Origin: Dryocosmus kuriphilus
Taxonomy: Eukaryota; Arthropoda; Insecta; Hymenoptera; Cynipidae
Assembly: GCA_038277395.1 (NCBI GenBank)
Contig: CM076191.1
Location: forward strand, 176,374,552-176,438,551
Direction: 5' to 3'
DNA length: 64,000 bases
Under the pieces are notes generated by a model that saw only the letters and a program-made list of their open reading frames with translations, had not been told where the DNA came from and did no database searches. A program made the translations under genes and the position numbers. Below are positions 22,424 to 32,607 of this stretch, one piece after another. Numbering within the stretch: the stretch's first letter is position 1; each line of letters opens with the position of its first letter.

Positions 22424-23371
22424 CGAGGTGTGATCAAAAAGTAAGGAGACTTTTCATTTTTATCAAAAAATATTTATTTATTCATCAATATTGATGTTGT
22501 CCCCTTCAAAGTAATCCCCCTTGGATATAATACATTTGTGCCAGCGCTTTTTACAGTCCTCAAAGTATTTCTGATACGCACTTTTTGGTATAGCCTTCAG
22601 CTCTTCCAGCGATGCGGTCTTTTTTTGGTCTTGGTGATCCAGAATGCTTCCACTGGGACGACTAAACCTTAGTTTCTGCGTCATAACCATATACCCATGT
22701 TTCATCACCTGTTATCATCCTTTTGAGCAAGTCTGGGTCGCCGTTGACGTCATTCAACAGCTCCTGAGCGATGCTCACGCGACGTTTCTTTTGGGCAAAA
22801 TTTTGCAATTTCGGAACAAACTTCGCTGACACACGTCTCATGCCCAAAATATCCACTAAAATTGCTTGGCACGAGCCAAACGAGTTGCCGACATCATCAG
22901 CAACTTCTCTAATGGTAATTCGACGATTCGCCAACACTATTTTCTTCACTTCTTCAACCTTTTCATCAGTTGTTGACGTGCTGGGACGTCCAGGGCAAGC
23001 TTCGTCATTAACACCTTCTCGGCCTTCCCGAAAGAGCTTGCAGCACTTATAAACATTTTTTTTCACTCACAGTACACTGACCGTATGCCACTGTCAACAT
23101 TTCAAGTGTTTTGGAGCACTTAATTCCATTTTTTACACAAAATTGGATGCAAATTCTTTGATCCATTTTTTTCGACAGCACAAAATCGCCGAGCACGCAA
23201 AATACTTCTAACCTTTATGCCTCTCACAAACAAACAAAAAATGCTATATAGCTGAAACTCTGCACGTATGTTTGGGACCAGTGTACCAATATAAGAAAAA
23301 AAGAAAACGAACATCGACTGTACGCATCCCGCGAAATTCAAAAAGTCACCTTACTTTTTGATCGCAACACG
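22424..23371 (-). mobile_element. Mariner element, copy A (internally deleted)
   Basis: The TIRs start CGAGGTGTGATCAAAAAGTA on the left and, inverted, CGTGTTGCGATCAAAAAGTA on the right. TA duplications lie at 22422-22423 and 23372-23373. The element is 948 bp against 1319 bp for copy B, a net loss of about 370 bp in the transposase middle. It belongs to the same subfamily as copies B (27509) and C (49576). Confidence 0.95.
22478..23166 (-). pseudogene. Mariner transposase pseudogene, copy A
   Basis: This is the remains of an IS630/Tc1/mariner-family transposase, the nuclear enzyme that cuts and pastes the element by binding its TIRs. The ATG is at 23166. The N-terminal half includes the helix-turn-helix region (KIVLANRRITIREVADDVG) and the first catalytic motif, GDETWVYGYD. 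One extra A in the A run at about 23057-23064 shifts the frame near SKKNVYK. The middle, which should hold the second and third catalytic aspartates, is deleted. The frame resumes at LEELKAIPKSAYQK and ends FEGDNINIDE. It cannot be active. Confidence 0.93.
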
Positions 23372-23397
23372 TATATTTCCTGACTGCGCTCTTGATA

Positions 23398-23560
23398 AAA
23401 AAATTGTCTGGTCAGTCCTCGACCTGTGCACGGTTGGGCTCTTTAAAAAAATTTTCTGGCCAGTTTCCGACCAGCGCATGGTTGGGTTATTGAAAAACGA
23501 AAACAGCCCGAGACCAGCAGCCTTGCTGCATCAGGGCCAACCCGGGCTATTTTCAAATGG
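23398..23560. repeat. GC-richer tandem remnant
   Basis: Two imperfect units of about 50 bp (TCTGGTCAGTCC...GGTTGGGCTCTT and TCTGGCCAGTTTCC...GGTTGGGTTATT) are followed by AGCCCGAGACCAGC and CCAACCCGGGCTA. This looks like the subterminal part of a DNA transposon whose other end was not found. Confidence 0.45.
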
Positions 23561-23575
23561 GCATAATTATTGAAT

Positions 23576-24764
23576 ATTGAAAAAGAAAAATATTTTGTAT
23601 TTAATCTAGAACAGCGAATTTAGTGGAGGAATTTCTTAGTATCTGAGTGACGGAATTAATTAAAAAGCTTGTATACAGAAGAATGAATAAGATTATTGAA
23701 AAAGAACTTAAAAATTATTACTTTAAATAATTCATTAATGTAAAATTCATCAACAGCTTAATAAACAAAGTTCAGTATAAAAAGCAGGGAATAAATGTTA
23801 AATATTTTTAAACGAAATACCAGTGCATCACGAAGTAACCCAGATTGGCTTACACTCACACCACTCTTTCTACGTGCACTATAAATGCAGATCTTTGTGT
23901 AAGTGCGTTGCGAGTGGAGCACATGGTTGTACACATTTTGTAGATATCGCGTGTGTATGCGGTCGGAAGCTCGTCCACGCGTACCTGGCAGAGTAGCAGG
24001 TACCATAGTCGAATCCATACGAGAAGGTAGGTAGTTGGTACTTCAGTTCCGGTGCGGGCCATTAGTTGATGAGCTACCGCGTTCTACCTCTCGGTACCAC
24101 CCCCTCGAGTCCCTGAAAAGCTCGCGTGGCATTGTGCGATCTATTATTGCCCTCCTGGACTTACATGTTCGATGCAGCCAGCCAGCCAACCAGTCAGCCA
24201 GACAGATAGATAGACAGACACCCTTCATCGCCGCTGAAAACGCAAGGCGTATCAGAATCCTACGGTCCCAAGTAGGTATCCCTTTCATCGGCGAGGCTAG
24301 GAGCATCGAAAGAGCGTGGTTTCGCGGTTCTTCGCTTCCGGTTTGATTTTCGAGGTCGAAATCGTGTGCCTTTCAACCTTCCCACAAATTCCTTCTCTTC
24401 ACAATATGTTCGCATCAGCAAAAGTACTTTATATATATTTACCATCCTCTCTTGCTGCATTTTATCGAAAATGAGCTTTAGTTCATTATCGATAAAACTT
24501 GCAGTTGCAAAATGCTCACATTGAGGAAAATAGATAGTAACGGTCAATATCGAATAACTATGTGCTAAAAAAAAAATAATATATTTAATAAATTATAAAT
24601 CTAATATCCAGATACACTACCGTAGGAAATTGTATACACGGCTAGCGCGAGCGGTACTAAAAATGACCATTGACTTTGTAACATGATTATTGATTACTCG
24701 TTCAAAAAAAGAGCAAAAAAAATTTTTTTTTACACCCAGGGAAGTTGTAGAAAAAATCTGAAAT
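23576..24764. other. Unassigned sequence including a GC-richer island
   Basis: The part 23860-24400 is GC-richer and single-copy-looking, with a degenerate CAGC/CAGA short tandem repeat at 24176-24230. Overlapping frames on both strands (up to 103 codons) show no domain. A regulatory role is possible but unsupported. Confidence 0.35.
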
Positions 24765-25330
24765 TCAGACCACGAAATCTTTGTAAAGATAAATGACAAA
24801 GTTATATAATTATTAATTAAAATTATTTAAATAATAAACAATTCTTGCTCAATGATCACAGCATACAGAGCCATAAGAAAGATATTTTTTTAGTTGATTC
24901 AATGTAAAAAACGAAATCTGTGCAGCGAAAATTGACAAAGTCCTGCATTTTTTAATTACAATTGTTTAAAGAATAAACAATTCTTGCCCAATGGAAACGC
25001 ATTACAGAAAAAAGCCACAAGAAAGAGATTTTAGTAGATTGTATGAAAAACGAAATCTTAGCAAAGAAAAGTGAAAATGTTATGCATCTGTTAATTATAT
25101 AATTGTTTAAATAATAAAAAATTCTTGCTCAATGGAAATTTATCACAGCGCAGAGCCATAAGAAAGATATTTCTATCTGATTCTCTGAAAATGAACGAAA
25201 TTTTTGCAGTAAAAACTGACAACTTATGCATTTGTTTCTTGAATTTGTTTAAATATCATCAATCCATGCCCAGTATTATCAGTATTATCACTACAAAATA
25301 TCATTGACAAGATGTTTGCAATCGTATCTG
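24765..25330. repeat. Tandem repeat, about 140-bp monomer, four units
   Basis: The anchors AACAATTCTTGCTCAATG (24838), AACAATTCTTGCCCAATG (24972), AAAAATTCTTGCTCAATG (25120) and a decayed ATCAATCCATGCCCAG (25258) mark four units. The AGAGCCATAAGAAAGATATTT and AAACGAAATC blocks recur at fixed distance. Period varies from about 134 to 148 bp, so it is not a coding repeat. Confidence 0.7.
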
Positions 25331-25958
25331 CCGAAAAAAACGCTATTCATTTGTTAAATAATTGGCAACATGTGCATGATAACGTCCGTTTAAAAATGTA
25401 ATAAATATTGTTTATTTCTGTTCAATTTCTAATGAAATCTTATTAAACTTGCATTTCCTGCAAAAAATAGCAGTTTTAAGCAGCAAAAAGTCGCCAATCC
25501 TCTAAAAACCACTTTTGTTCACTAAATTGTTTATAAGAAATCAATAAAATTTATTTATCGAATAATGACGAAAATTGTTTCTAGAGTGTTTTTGCACTGA
25601 TTTTAGGCACTTTCTAAAGAATAAATTTTTTTTTTGACAAAATGGTGCTTTTGCAAAAAAAATTTTAATTTTTTAATTTTCACTCTTAAATACATTTTTT
25701 AAAACTTAAAAAGTCGATAACCACAGATTTATGCAAAATTTAATGAGCTTTTATTAACAAAAAATAAAAAGATTTTAGTTTGAAGATTGAAGGTTTTTTA
25801 GGTTTAATTAGTCTTCCTATAATTAAATAACCAGATATTAATTCTGAATATTCATTTTGCCAGATATTAACACACAAATATCTAGATATTAAATTTTAAT
25901 TCTAGATATTACTAAAATTGTAAATTGAAAAAGATTGCAATTTAGATTCCCTTTATTT
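25331..25958. other. Unassigned AT-rich sequence
   Basis: Short repeated CCAGATATTA/CTAGATATTA words occur at 25830-25915. Nothing else was recognised. Confidence 0.4.
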
Positions 25959-25960
25959 TA

Positions 25961-27227
25961 CAGTCTGTTCCACAAGAAAGAATACGCGTTTCCTCGAAAA
26001 GTTTTAAAGAAAACTTTATTTTTCTTTTTTGGCATGAAAAAACACTTTAAGAATTAGGGAAGACTTACCTTAATAAATGGTGCAATCGCCATTATTCTCG
26101 ATAATGGCCTGGCATCTTCTGGGCATGCTCTCGACTAATTTTTCAGCATATTCTAAAGATAGAGAGTGCCACACCTCTCTAATTCGTCGAGAGAGCTACT
26201 TGAGGGTGAATACACGCCTTCCTGCAAGTTTTCTCTTAACGATACTCCACACATTTTCAATCGGATTGGCATCAGTAGATTGTGAAGGCCAGGCCAAGGT
26301 GACGACGCCATTTTCAGCTTTCCAGTTCTTGCAGAGGCGACTGCAATGTTTGGGATTGTTGTCCTCTTGAAGGATCCAAACCTCATTATTGGCTCCAAAC
26401 ATCTTTTCTGCAGACCTCAGAAGACCATGCTTGTAGATTTTGACCATTTTTTCCGCGTTCAGGTTCTCAGTGAACAGCTCTAAACAGCCAAAACCGCGCT
26501 GTGAGAAGCATCCCCACACATGGATCTTTCCTGGGTGTTTAACAGTTCGCTGGAGGAACCGCTCACCTTTGCCTGACCAGGCACGTTTTATTGGAACCCA
26601 TGCCCAAAAGGATGCTTCGTCGGAAAAAATCACATTTGACCAATCGCGATCATTATTTTCCATAGCCCATGACAGCCGTTTTTGCATGTGCACTTCTGAC
26701 AGCAAGGGTTTCTGCCTCGTGCTACGGTACTGCATGTTTGCCTCAGCTAATCTGCGTCTTATGGTGTTTATACTAACGTCTAATCCCTTCTCCGCTAGCT
26801 TAGCCTTGGCTTCGCGCAGACGTAGAGTGGGGTTGCGCTTGAATAGTGCAATGATCCCCTTATCCTCCTTGCTGGACGTTGCTCGCGTTTCTCCTTTTCC
26901 TGGAAGATCGTCAACAGCTTTTGTGTCCCTATACCGCTCCACCCACTTTTGCACGAAGTACTTAGACTTTTTAAGCACTTTAGCAGCAGCTGAGTATGAA
27001 AGTTTTGGTCCGTGTGCATTGCTGCACAAAAACACAGCTTCGAACCGTTTAGCGTATACTGCACTCATTGCGCAAACTTGTTCACTATCCGACACTTCGA
27101 ATGAGACTGAACCAAATCGGCGGTTCCGCTCTTGCTCTTGAAACGTACAATCAGGCCAAAAAAGAAACGAACAAAAATCTTTAAACCTTTTCGAGAAAAC
27201 ACGTATTCTTTCTTGTGGAAAAGACTG
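25961..27227 (-). mobile_element. Tc1-like transposon, near full length
   Basis: The TIRs start CAGTCTGTTCCACAAGAAAG (left) and CAGTCTTTTCCACAAGAAAG (right, inverted). Similarity continues for about 50 bp to the TCGAAAAGGTTTAAAGA region. TA duplications lie at 25959-25960 and 27228-27229. The length of 1267 bp with one transposase gene is a normal Tc1-type architecture. The TIRs are very well preserved, so the insertion is young compared with most elements here. Confidence 0.95.
26070..27068 (-). pseudogene. Tc1-family transposase with a single premature stop
   Basis: This encodes a DD34E transposase acting on the element ends in the nucleus. The first ATG is at 27068 (MSAVYAKRFEAVF). An N-terminal paired-like helix-turn-helix part is followed by the catalytic core. 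Visible motifs are VIFSDEASF (first Asp), WILQEDNNPKH (second Asp) and STDANPIENVW (Glu). A TAG at 26196-26198 interrupts the frame after RRVFTLK. Reading on, the same frame stays open for 41 more codons to GDCTIY and a TAA at 26070. The total would be about 332 residues, close to the usual Tc1 length. The stop fits a CAG to TAG change. No frameshift was seen, and all catalytic residues lie upstream of the stop. Confidence 0.92.
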
Positions 27228-27508
27228 TAAATCAGTTTACATTCTAGAAACAAATTATTAGTACGAAATATTTAACTATAAAGGTAAATAAATTACACCC
27301 TAAAAATAAGAAACATGATTCAAAAAGTAAAAATTTCCAAGTAATCACAAATGATACAATTCGAAATCATAATCTTTTACAACATTTTGGATTGAAGAAA
27401 AAATTCAAAGATTTATGTACATCTCACATTTTCAGCATTCAAAGCGGAAACAAGGAATTTTATTGAAATTAAATTTATAAAATAATTAAATACCACTTTC
27501 TTCATAAA

Positions 27509-28827
27509 CGAGGTGTATTCAAAAAGTAAGATGACTTTTCATTTTTACGAAAAAATATTTATTTATTCATCAATTATTATGTTGTTGTCCCCTTCAAAGT
27601 AAGCCCCCTTAGATACAACACACTTGTACCAACGCTTTTTCCAATCTTCGAAGCACTTCTGATAAGCACTTTTTGGTATAGCCTTGAGTTCTTCCAACGA
27701 TGGATCCTTTATCTCCTCAATCGTTGCAAATCTCCGTCCTTTCATGGGTCTCTTCAGTTTTGGGAACAGGAAAAAGTCGCAGGGGGCCAAATCCGGTGAT
27801 TATGGTGGCTGAGGCATGATCGTGGTTTTGTTTTTGGCCAAAAAGTCACGCACAAACAACGATGACTGAGCAGGTGCATTGTAGTGATGCAAAAGCCATG
27901 AAATGTTTTTCCACAATTCCGGACGTTTTGGTCGTATTGATTCTCGCAAACGGCACATAACTTCAAGGTAATACTCCTTATTGAACGTGCGACCTTGTGG
28001 TAAGAACTCTTGATGTACTGCGCCACGGTAAACGAAGAAAAAAACAGTGAGCAAAACCTTGACATTTGATCGAACTTGACGTGCTTTTTTTCGGTCTTGG
28101 CTCTTCAGGGGTCTTCCATTGGGACGATTGGGCTTTGGTTTCGACGTCATGACCGTATACCCATTATTCGTCACCAGTTATAACTCTTTTGAGCATATCA
28201 CGATCATTATTGACGTCATTTAATAGCTCTTGAGCGATGCTGATTCGACGGTTCTTTTGGTCAAAATTAAGCAGTTTCGCAACAAATTCCGCTGCCGCAC
28301 GTTTCATGCCCAAAACGTCGGAAAAAATTACATGACACGAGCCAACCGAGATGCAGACGTCTTCAGCAACTTCTCTAACAGTGATTCAACGATTCCCCAA
28401 CAATACATTCTTCACTTCTTCAACGCTTTCATCATTTATTGACGTGCTGGGGCGTCCAGAGCTTCGTCATTGGTGTCTTCTCGGCCTTCTTGGAAGAGCT
28501 TGTACCATTTATAAACATTTTTTCTGCTCAAAGTAACCGTATGCCACTGTAAACATTTCAAGTGTTTTGGAGCACTTAATTCCATTTTTTACACAAAATT
28601 TGATGCAAGTTCTCTGATCTATTTTTTTCGACAGTAAAAAATCGAAAATCACACCAAACACTTCTAGCCTTTACGCCTCTCACAAACAAACTAAAAATGC
28701 TATACACTTGAAACTGTGCACATATGTTCGGGACAAGTGTACCAATATGAAATTTAAAAAAAGTGAAGATCAAATGTACGTAGCCCGCGAAATTTGAAAA
28801 GCCACCTTACTTTTTGAACACACCTCG
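27509..28827 (-). mobile_element. Mariner element, copy B (full length, decayed)
   Basis: The left TIR CGAGGTGTATTCAAAAAGTA and the right, inverted CGAGGTGTGTTCAAAAAGTA bound 1319 bp. TA is kept on the right (28828-28829), while the left flank reads AA. This is the reference length for the three same-subfamily copies in the window. Confidence 0.95.
27563..28622 (-). pseudogene. Mariner transposase pseudogene, copy B
   Basis: The start codon is lost (ATA GAT CAG where copies A and C have ATG GAT CAA). The first catalytic motif reads GDE, stop, WVYGHD, so a stop replaces the Thr. The second catalytic Asp is replaced: HHYNAPAQ stands where the family has HHDNAPAH. The third motif (DLAPCDFFLFPKL) is interrupted by a stop after PQPP. 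The C-terminus FEGDNNIIIDE is kept. Frameshifts split the frame near 28065 and 27800. This is dead by several independent lesions. Confidence 0.93.
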
Positions 28828-28829
28828 TA

Positions 28830-29939
28830 TGTATCAGATTATAAAAATTATTAAACGTCCAAAATTAGAACAGAATAATTTTGAGGCATCAACTTAAAAT
28901 TATAATTGCTCAAATAAATGTTTATCTTACAATTCTGAACTTTAATCGAAAATTTGATTTTCAACTCTACTATTTATATAGAAACAATTTGTATAATTTT
29001 CCGCGTCTTCGTTGAAGGAACAGAATTTGCAATTAAAATGACGAAAAAAGGAAAGCAGTAAGAGTAAGCATTTAATACATGGAAGCGTTTCCCTCTTTCC
29101 GTTTCCGGGACGCGTTAAGCAGAGAATTTTCTCAGTCCGTGATTCGAGGTATCCGCCATTGTTAGGAAGAAGCCGGTCCTCGACTTGAACTACACCACAC
29201 CTCTTATACGCCGAGAACTGGATGATGTACTGCATCCCAGCCCCTTAATTACTGCCGCGTGCAAATTGGAAGGAAAAATTAATCGCAGAAATGACTTAGA
29301 GCCGACCGTGGGTGGGAGGATGGATGAGGAAGCGCACCCAGGGGTCGCACAAAGGGGATGAAAGGAAGTCCGGGGCAATTAGAATGATGCCCTTTGCACG
29401 GCCTTCCACGTCCGCCATCCCCTTGCCGCTTTCCACCCCGACAGTGTCCTCGCAAGACCTCGAGAACCGGAAAATCAGACACTCCGACGACACCCAGGTG
29501 GCGTATTATATAACTCTAGGGCCTAAATATATATACTCGACTCTATTTCGATTTTGTCACTGCGACTCTCTTTTATCAGCAAGCGACCCAAAAACTTTAG
29601 CTATCTTCAACAGCTCCACTGAATTTCTTGACGTGCCACTGCTTTTCATTTACATTAGGCCATTAAAAGAATATCCTGCTCCTAAGTAGCTTCAATAATT
29701 AAACTTCACTTGGGGGAAAAAATAAGAAAAAAGAGTTCAAAGTTAATTTTTAGACATCAGGCGGCTAAAGAGAAATAATTGAAAGGCATCGATAGACGAT
29801 CTTTATAATGTTTCGTGACATCTTTACTCTTTTATGGAAAGATGCCGTTTTTTGATTGAGCCAATTATTAATTGTTTAGAAGATGATTTTTTTTTGGCAA
29901 TTACGCTCTGAATTTAATAAACATATACCTATAAGCTTT
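28830..29939. other. Unassigned sequence with a GC-richer island
   Basis: The part 29080-29520 is GC-richer and has no other copy here. Frames on both strands (largest 125 codons at 29312-29689) show no domain. Possible conserved non-coding DNA. Confidence 0.35.
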
Positions 29940-29949
29940 CCTAAATTAT

Positions 29950-29986
29950 GACAAAAGTTTCGACCTCGGATAGGGGTCCTCTTCAG
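29950..29986 (-). ncRNA. Hammerhead-ribozyme-like motif 1
   Basis: The minus strand reads CTGAAGA, stem II GGACC...GGTC, GAAAC, TTTT, GTC. This fits the hammerhead core CUGANGA - stem II - GAAA - short stem III - UH. A15.1-U and C15.2-G would give the 2-bp stem III, with a TTTT loop and C17 at the cleavage position. A stem I pairing next to the core was not obvious. Minimal type I hammerheads of this kind are known from Penelope-like retroelements. Confidence 0.4.
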
Positions 29987-30546
29987 TGCCAAGTAAAATA
30001 TATATAAAAATTATTAAACATTACGCATTTATGTGTAATAATAATCATGCAGTGAGGTAAATATGTAAATGAGGGCATGCAAACTTGACTAGCTTATTAG
30101 ACGTGGTCTCGTTCTCTCTCGTTCTCTCTCCTTCTACCTTTAACTTCCTTTCACTTTGTGCGTGAAGTCCGTTCCGCCGAACGAGTGTACGATGTAATCC
30201 TAAAGGTCACAATATTCACTCACTTTCACAAAACTAATAAACACAACAGTTCGAGTTCGAAAGAAGTTAATTGAGAAAGGTAAACAAAAGAGTGTTATTT
30301 CACGGCTTTTAAAATTATAACTCACGTTTTGAAGGGGAACTCAATTGGTAGGTACAAATTTGATCGGAGAGTTGATTTCTTAATTGATCATCTTTTAATT
30401 TGAATTTTGATATTGGATGTTAAGGGAGTATTTTTGGTTTAGATGATTTCTAATTCTCCTTTATTTATAAAATACAAATTTCTACAATTCGAGATTTTCA
30501 CAATTTGCGGCTACATCTAGACTTTTATTAAGAGTATGTATATTTA

Positions 30547-30579
30547 GACGTTTCGATAACGGGCCGTTATCCTCATCAG
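30547..30579 (-). ncRNA. Hammerhead-ribozyme-like motif 2 (best match)
   Basis: The minus strand reads CTGATGA, G, GATAACG GCC CGTTATC, GAAAC, GTC. The core CUGAUGA and GAAA are exact, and stem II has seven perfect Watson-Crick pairs. Stem III is only ACGU with no loop, as expected if it works as a dimer or is degenerate. The sequence after the cleavage position is TAAATATAC. Confidence 0.5.
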
Positions 30580-30654
30580 TATTCTATAATAATATATTAA
30601 TACAAAACAGGTTAATGGAGGCCTGTTTTGTATTAATATATTATTATGGAAATA

Positions 30655-30687
30655 CTGATAAGGATAGCGGTCGGTTATCGAAACATC
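30655..30687 (+). ncRNA. Hammerhead-ribozyme-like motif 3 (decayed partner)
   Basis: It reads CTGATAA, GGATAGCGG TC GGTTATC, GAAAC, ATC. One core base is changed (CUGAUAA instead of CUGAUGA), which should kill catalysis. Stem II remains partly paired. It is the inverted partner of motif 2. Confidence 0.4.

Positions 30688-30688
<1 letters not shown>

Positions 30689-30754
<66 letters not shown>
30689..30754. repeat. (AT)n microsatellite
   Basis: About 33 uninterrupted AT units lie in the right arm of the palindrome. The left arm has only a few units at the matching place, so the tract expanded after the inversion formed. Confidence 0.95.
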
Positions 30755-30756
<2 letters not shown>

Positions 30757-30795
30757 TTAATAAAAGTCTAGATGAAGTCGCAACTTGTAGAAACC

Positions 30796-31289
30796 TCTTA
30801 TTAACATATCCTAGGCGTTAAATCAATGTTTCGAAATTCTACAATTCGAAAATTTGTATAATTGTTAAATTTATAGCTTTTTCTTACTTTGTTGGGAAAA
30901 TCTTCAAGGCTTTTCGGAAAACTACAGGATTCTACATATATCTGAAATTATTGTACTTGGCATCATAAACAAATTTTAATTTTTCGTAAAATATTTTATA
31001 AGATTAAAAGTACTTACAAAAAAAAAAAACAAGATTTCACAAAGCTTAAAAATTTGGAAAAACTGCATTAGAAATGATGTAAATAGGATAGACCGGTGCA
31101 AGACCATTGGGTTAACATTCATTGCTCTATAAAAAGTTAATAAGACGTGGGAATGATCCATTTTTTTTTCCTCATTGCCAGTCCCACATTATTGTATATC
31201 ATATTTTCACATGTATTAGTTACATTGATAAAACAATGATTTGATAATTTAATTATATTTATAACAAGCTGTATTTCAACGGCCTTGAC
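30796..31289. other. Unassigned AT-rich sequence
   Basis: No repeats or coding frames were recognised. Confidence 0.4.
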
Positions 31290-31565
31290 CCGTATGGTAT
31301 ATGTCTGCCGTCGCCGTTATCGTTGTCTGTATACTGAATAATTTTCGAAACGTTATCGGATTGAAATGCGCTTGGGTACATTTTTTTAAGTCTTAAAAAG
31401 AAAGCTCGAGTTCGTTAGCCAGCCTTTTTGACCAACGATTCCAGTTTTAACCAAAGAAAATGGTATTAAAAAATCGAAAATTCAAATTTGAACGTATAAT
31501 CCAAGGCGTGCTCAAACTTCGCGCACAGAGCGGCATGAGAATGTACCCGCGAAGCGGGCAGCTTT
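31290..31565 (-). repeat. Family H repeat, degraded 3' and 5' ends joined
   Basis: On the minus strand the terminal hairpin (TGCCCGCTTCGCGGGTACA) is followed by GCGC remnants. It then passes directly to the block around GGTCAAAAAGGCTGGCTAACGA, ACCAATCG-like sequence and a GAC/AAC tract remnant. The internal monomers are almost all missing. This is the most diverged copy in the window. Confidence 0.6.
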
Positions 31566-32204
31566 TTTTACCTTAACAAACTTTTTTTTTCACCATGGAG
31601 ATTCCAAAATAAGTTTTTAAAAAGTACCTGGTATGCAAGATAGTACTAAATAAATAATTAAAAATAATTTATTATTTAAAAGACTATAAGGACAGATAAT
31701 AGTTTAAAAGACAAAATATTGAGTTTATCGATTTATTTAAAGAGTAATTGAATTGGTTCAAATACACTCAAACATAACTTGGAAGATAACCTTTCGCAAT
31801 TTCATTTCGCTTAATTTCTCCTTATTGAGATTTGAACCTCCGAAAGTGCGGCACTTAATTCGTGTGCTGGATTGTAACACAAATAGTCATCATCCGAGCT
31901 ATGCTCACTCCAAAGACAAGAATAATACGCTGTAAAAAATTTTTTGGGGAATTTTCTCAAAAGAGTTTGGGAAGCAATTATCCCGATATTATTATGAATG
32001 TTCCCAAAAAAAAAGTAGGAAAAATTTCCAAATATGTTTGGGAATTTTAATCAATATTTAGAAAAATTTCCAAAAATAATTTCGGTAAAATTTCCTAATA
32101 TATTTAACATTTAAATTTTAAAAATTCTAGTTATTGAACGAATTGATATTTCTTGACATGTCCTAAATTATATTTATTATATTAAATATAACGTAGAAAA
32201 ACGC

Positions 32205-32292
32205 ATTCGCAGAAAATTCGCCACATCGAGAATCGAAACCTAACCGCGTAAGTATAAGTCGCACGCGCTAACCAATACACTACCGAATATTA
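32205..32292 (-). repeat. tRNA-derived SINE-like fragment
   Basis: On the minus strand, TATTGGTTAGCGCGTGCG is a strong A box and AGGTTTCGATTCTCG a fair B box, separated by about 25 bp as in a tRNA. The acceptor arms do not pair clearly, so it is a tRNA relic or SINE head, not a confirmed tRNA gene. Confidence 0.5.
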
Positions 32293-32607
32293 TATTTTAT
32301 TCCTAACATCAAAAGAGGATCACTTTTTCGCTAGAGACACTATAATTACATAAAACATTGTTTTAAATTAACCTACTTCATATTTTAATACAATTTATTT
32401 AAATCGACAATAATAAGTTTCTGATAGATTTTGTATTATAAGGAAAAAAGACCGTCTTGATGATGATGAAAAAAATACCTTTTTTGCAATATTCATTTTT
32501 TTGTATTTTCAAGCACCCTGCTTATTTTTGGAATTATACAAAAAAATTTTTCCATTTGATGCTTAGAAAAATTTACGGTCATCAGGGCTAGCCAGTGTCT
32601 GATCTGG

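Larger units (their letters stand above)
30480..30795. repeat. Imperfect palindrome carrying two head-to-head hammerhead-like motifs
   Basis: The arms around 30505-30612 and 30618-30785 are inverted copies (CTAGACTTTTATTAAGA, CGATAAC, CAGTATT, TAATACAAAACAGG). The centre is GTTAATGGAG. The right arm contains a long (AT)n expansion. It may be an inverted junction of a Penelope-like element. Confidence 0.7.

Noticed and set aside
26440..27141. 233-codon plus-strand frame
   Set aside because: It is the antisense shadow of the Tc1 transposase.
31340..31375. A seventh hammerhead-like motif (CTGAATA...CGAAACG)
   Set aside because: The core G is missing, and the sequence is explained as decayed family H DNA.
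32205..32292. Functional tRNA gene on the minus strand
   Set aside because: The boxes are present but the stems are not convincing. A covariance-model run would decide.
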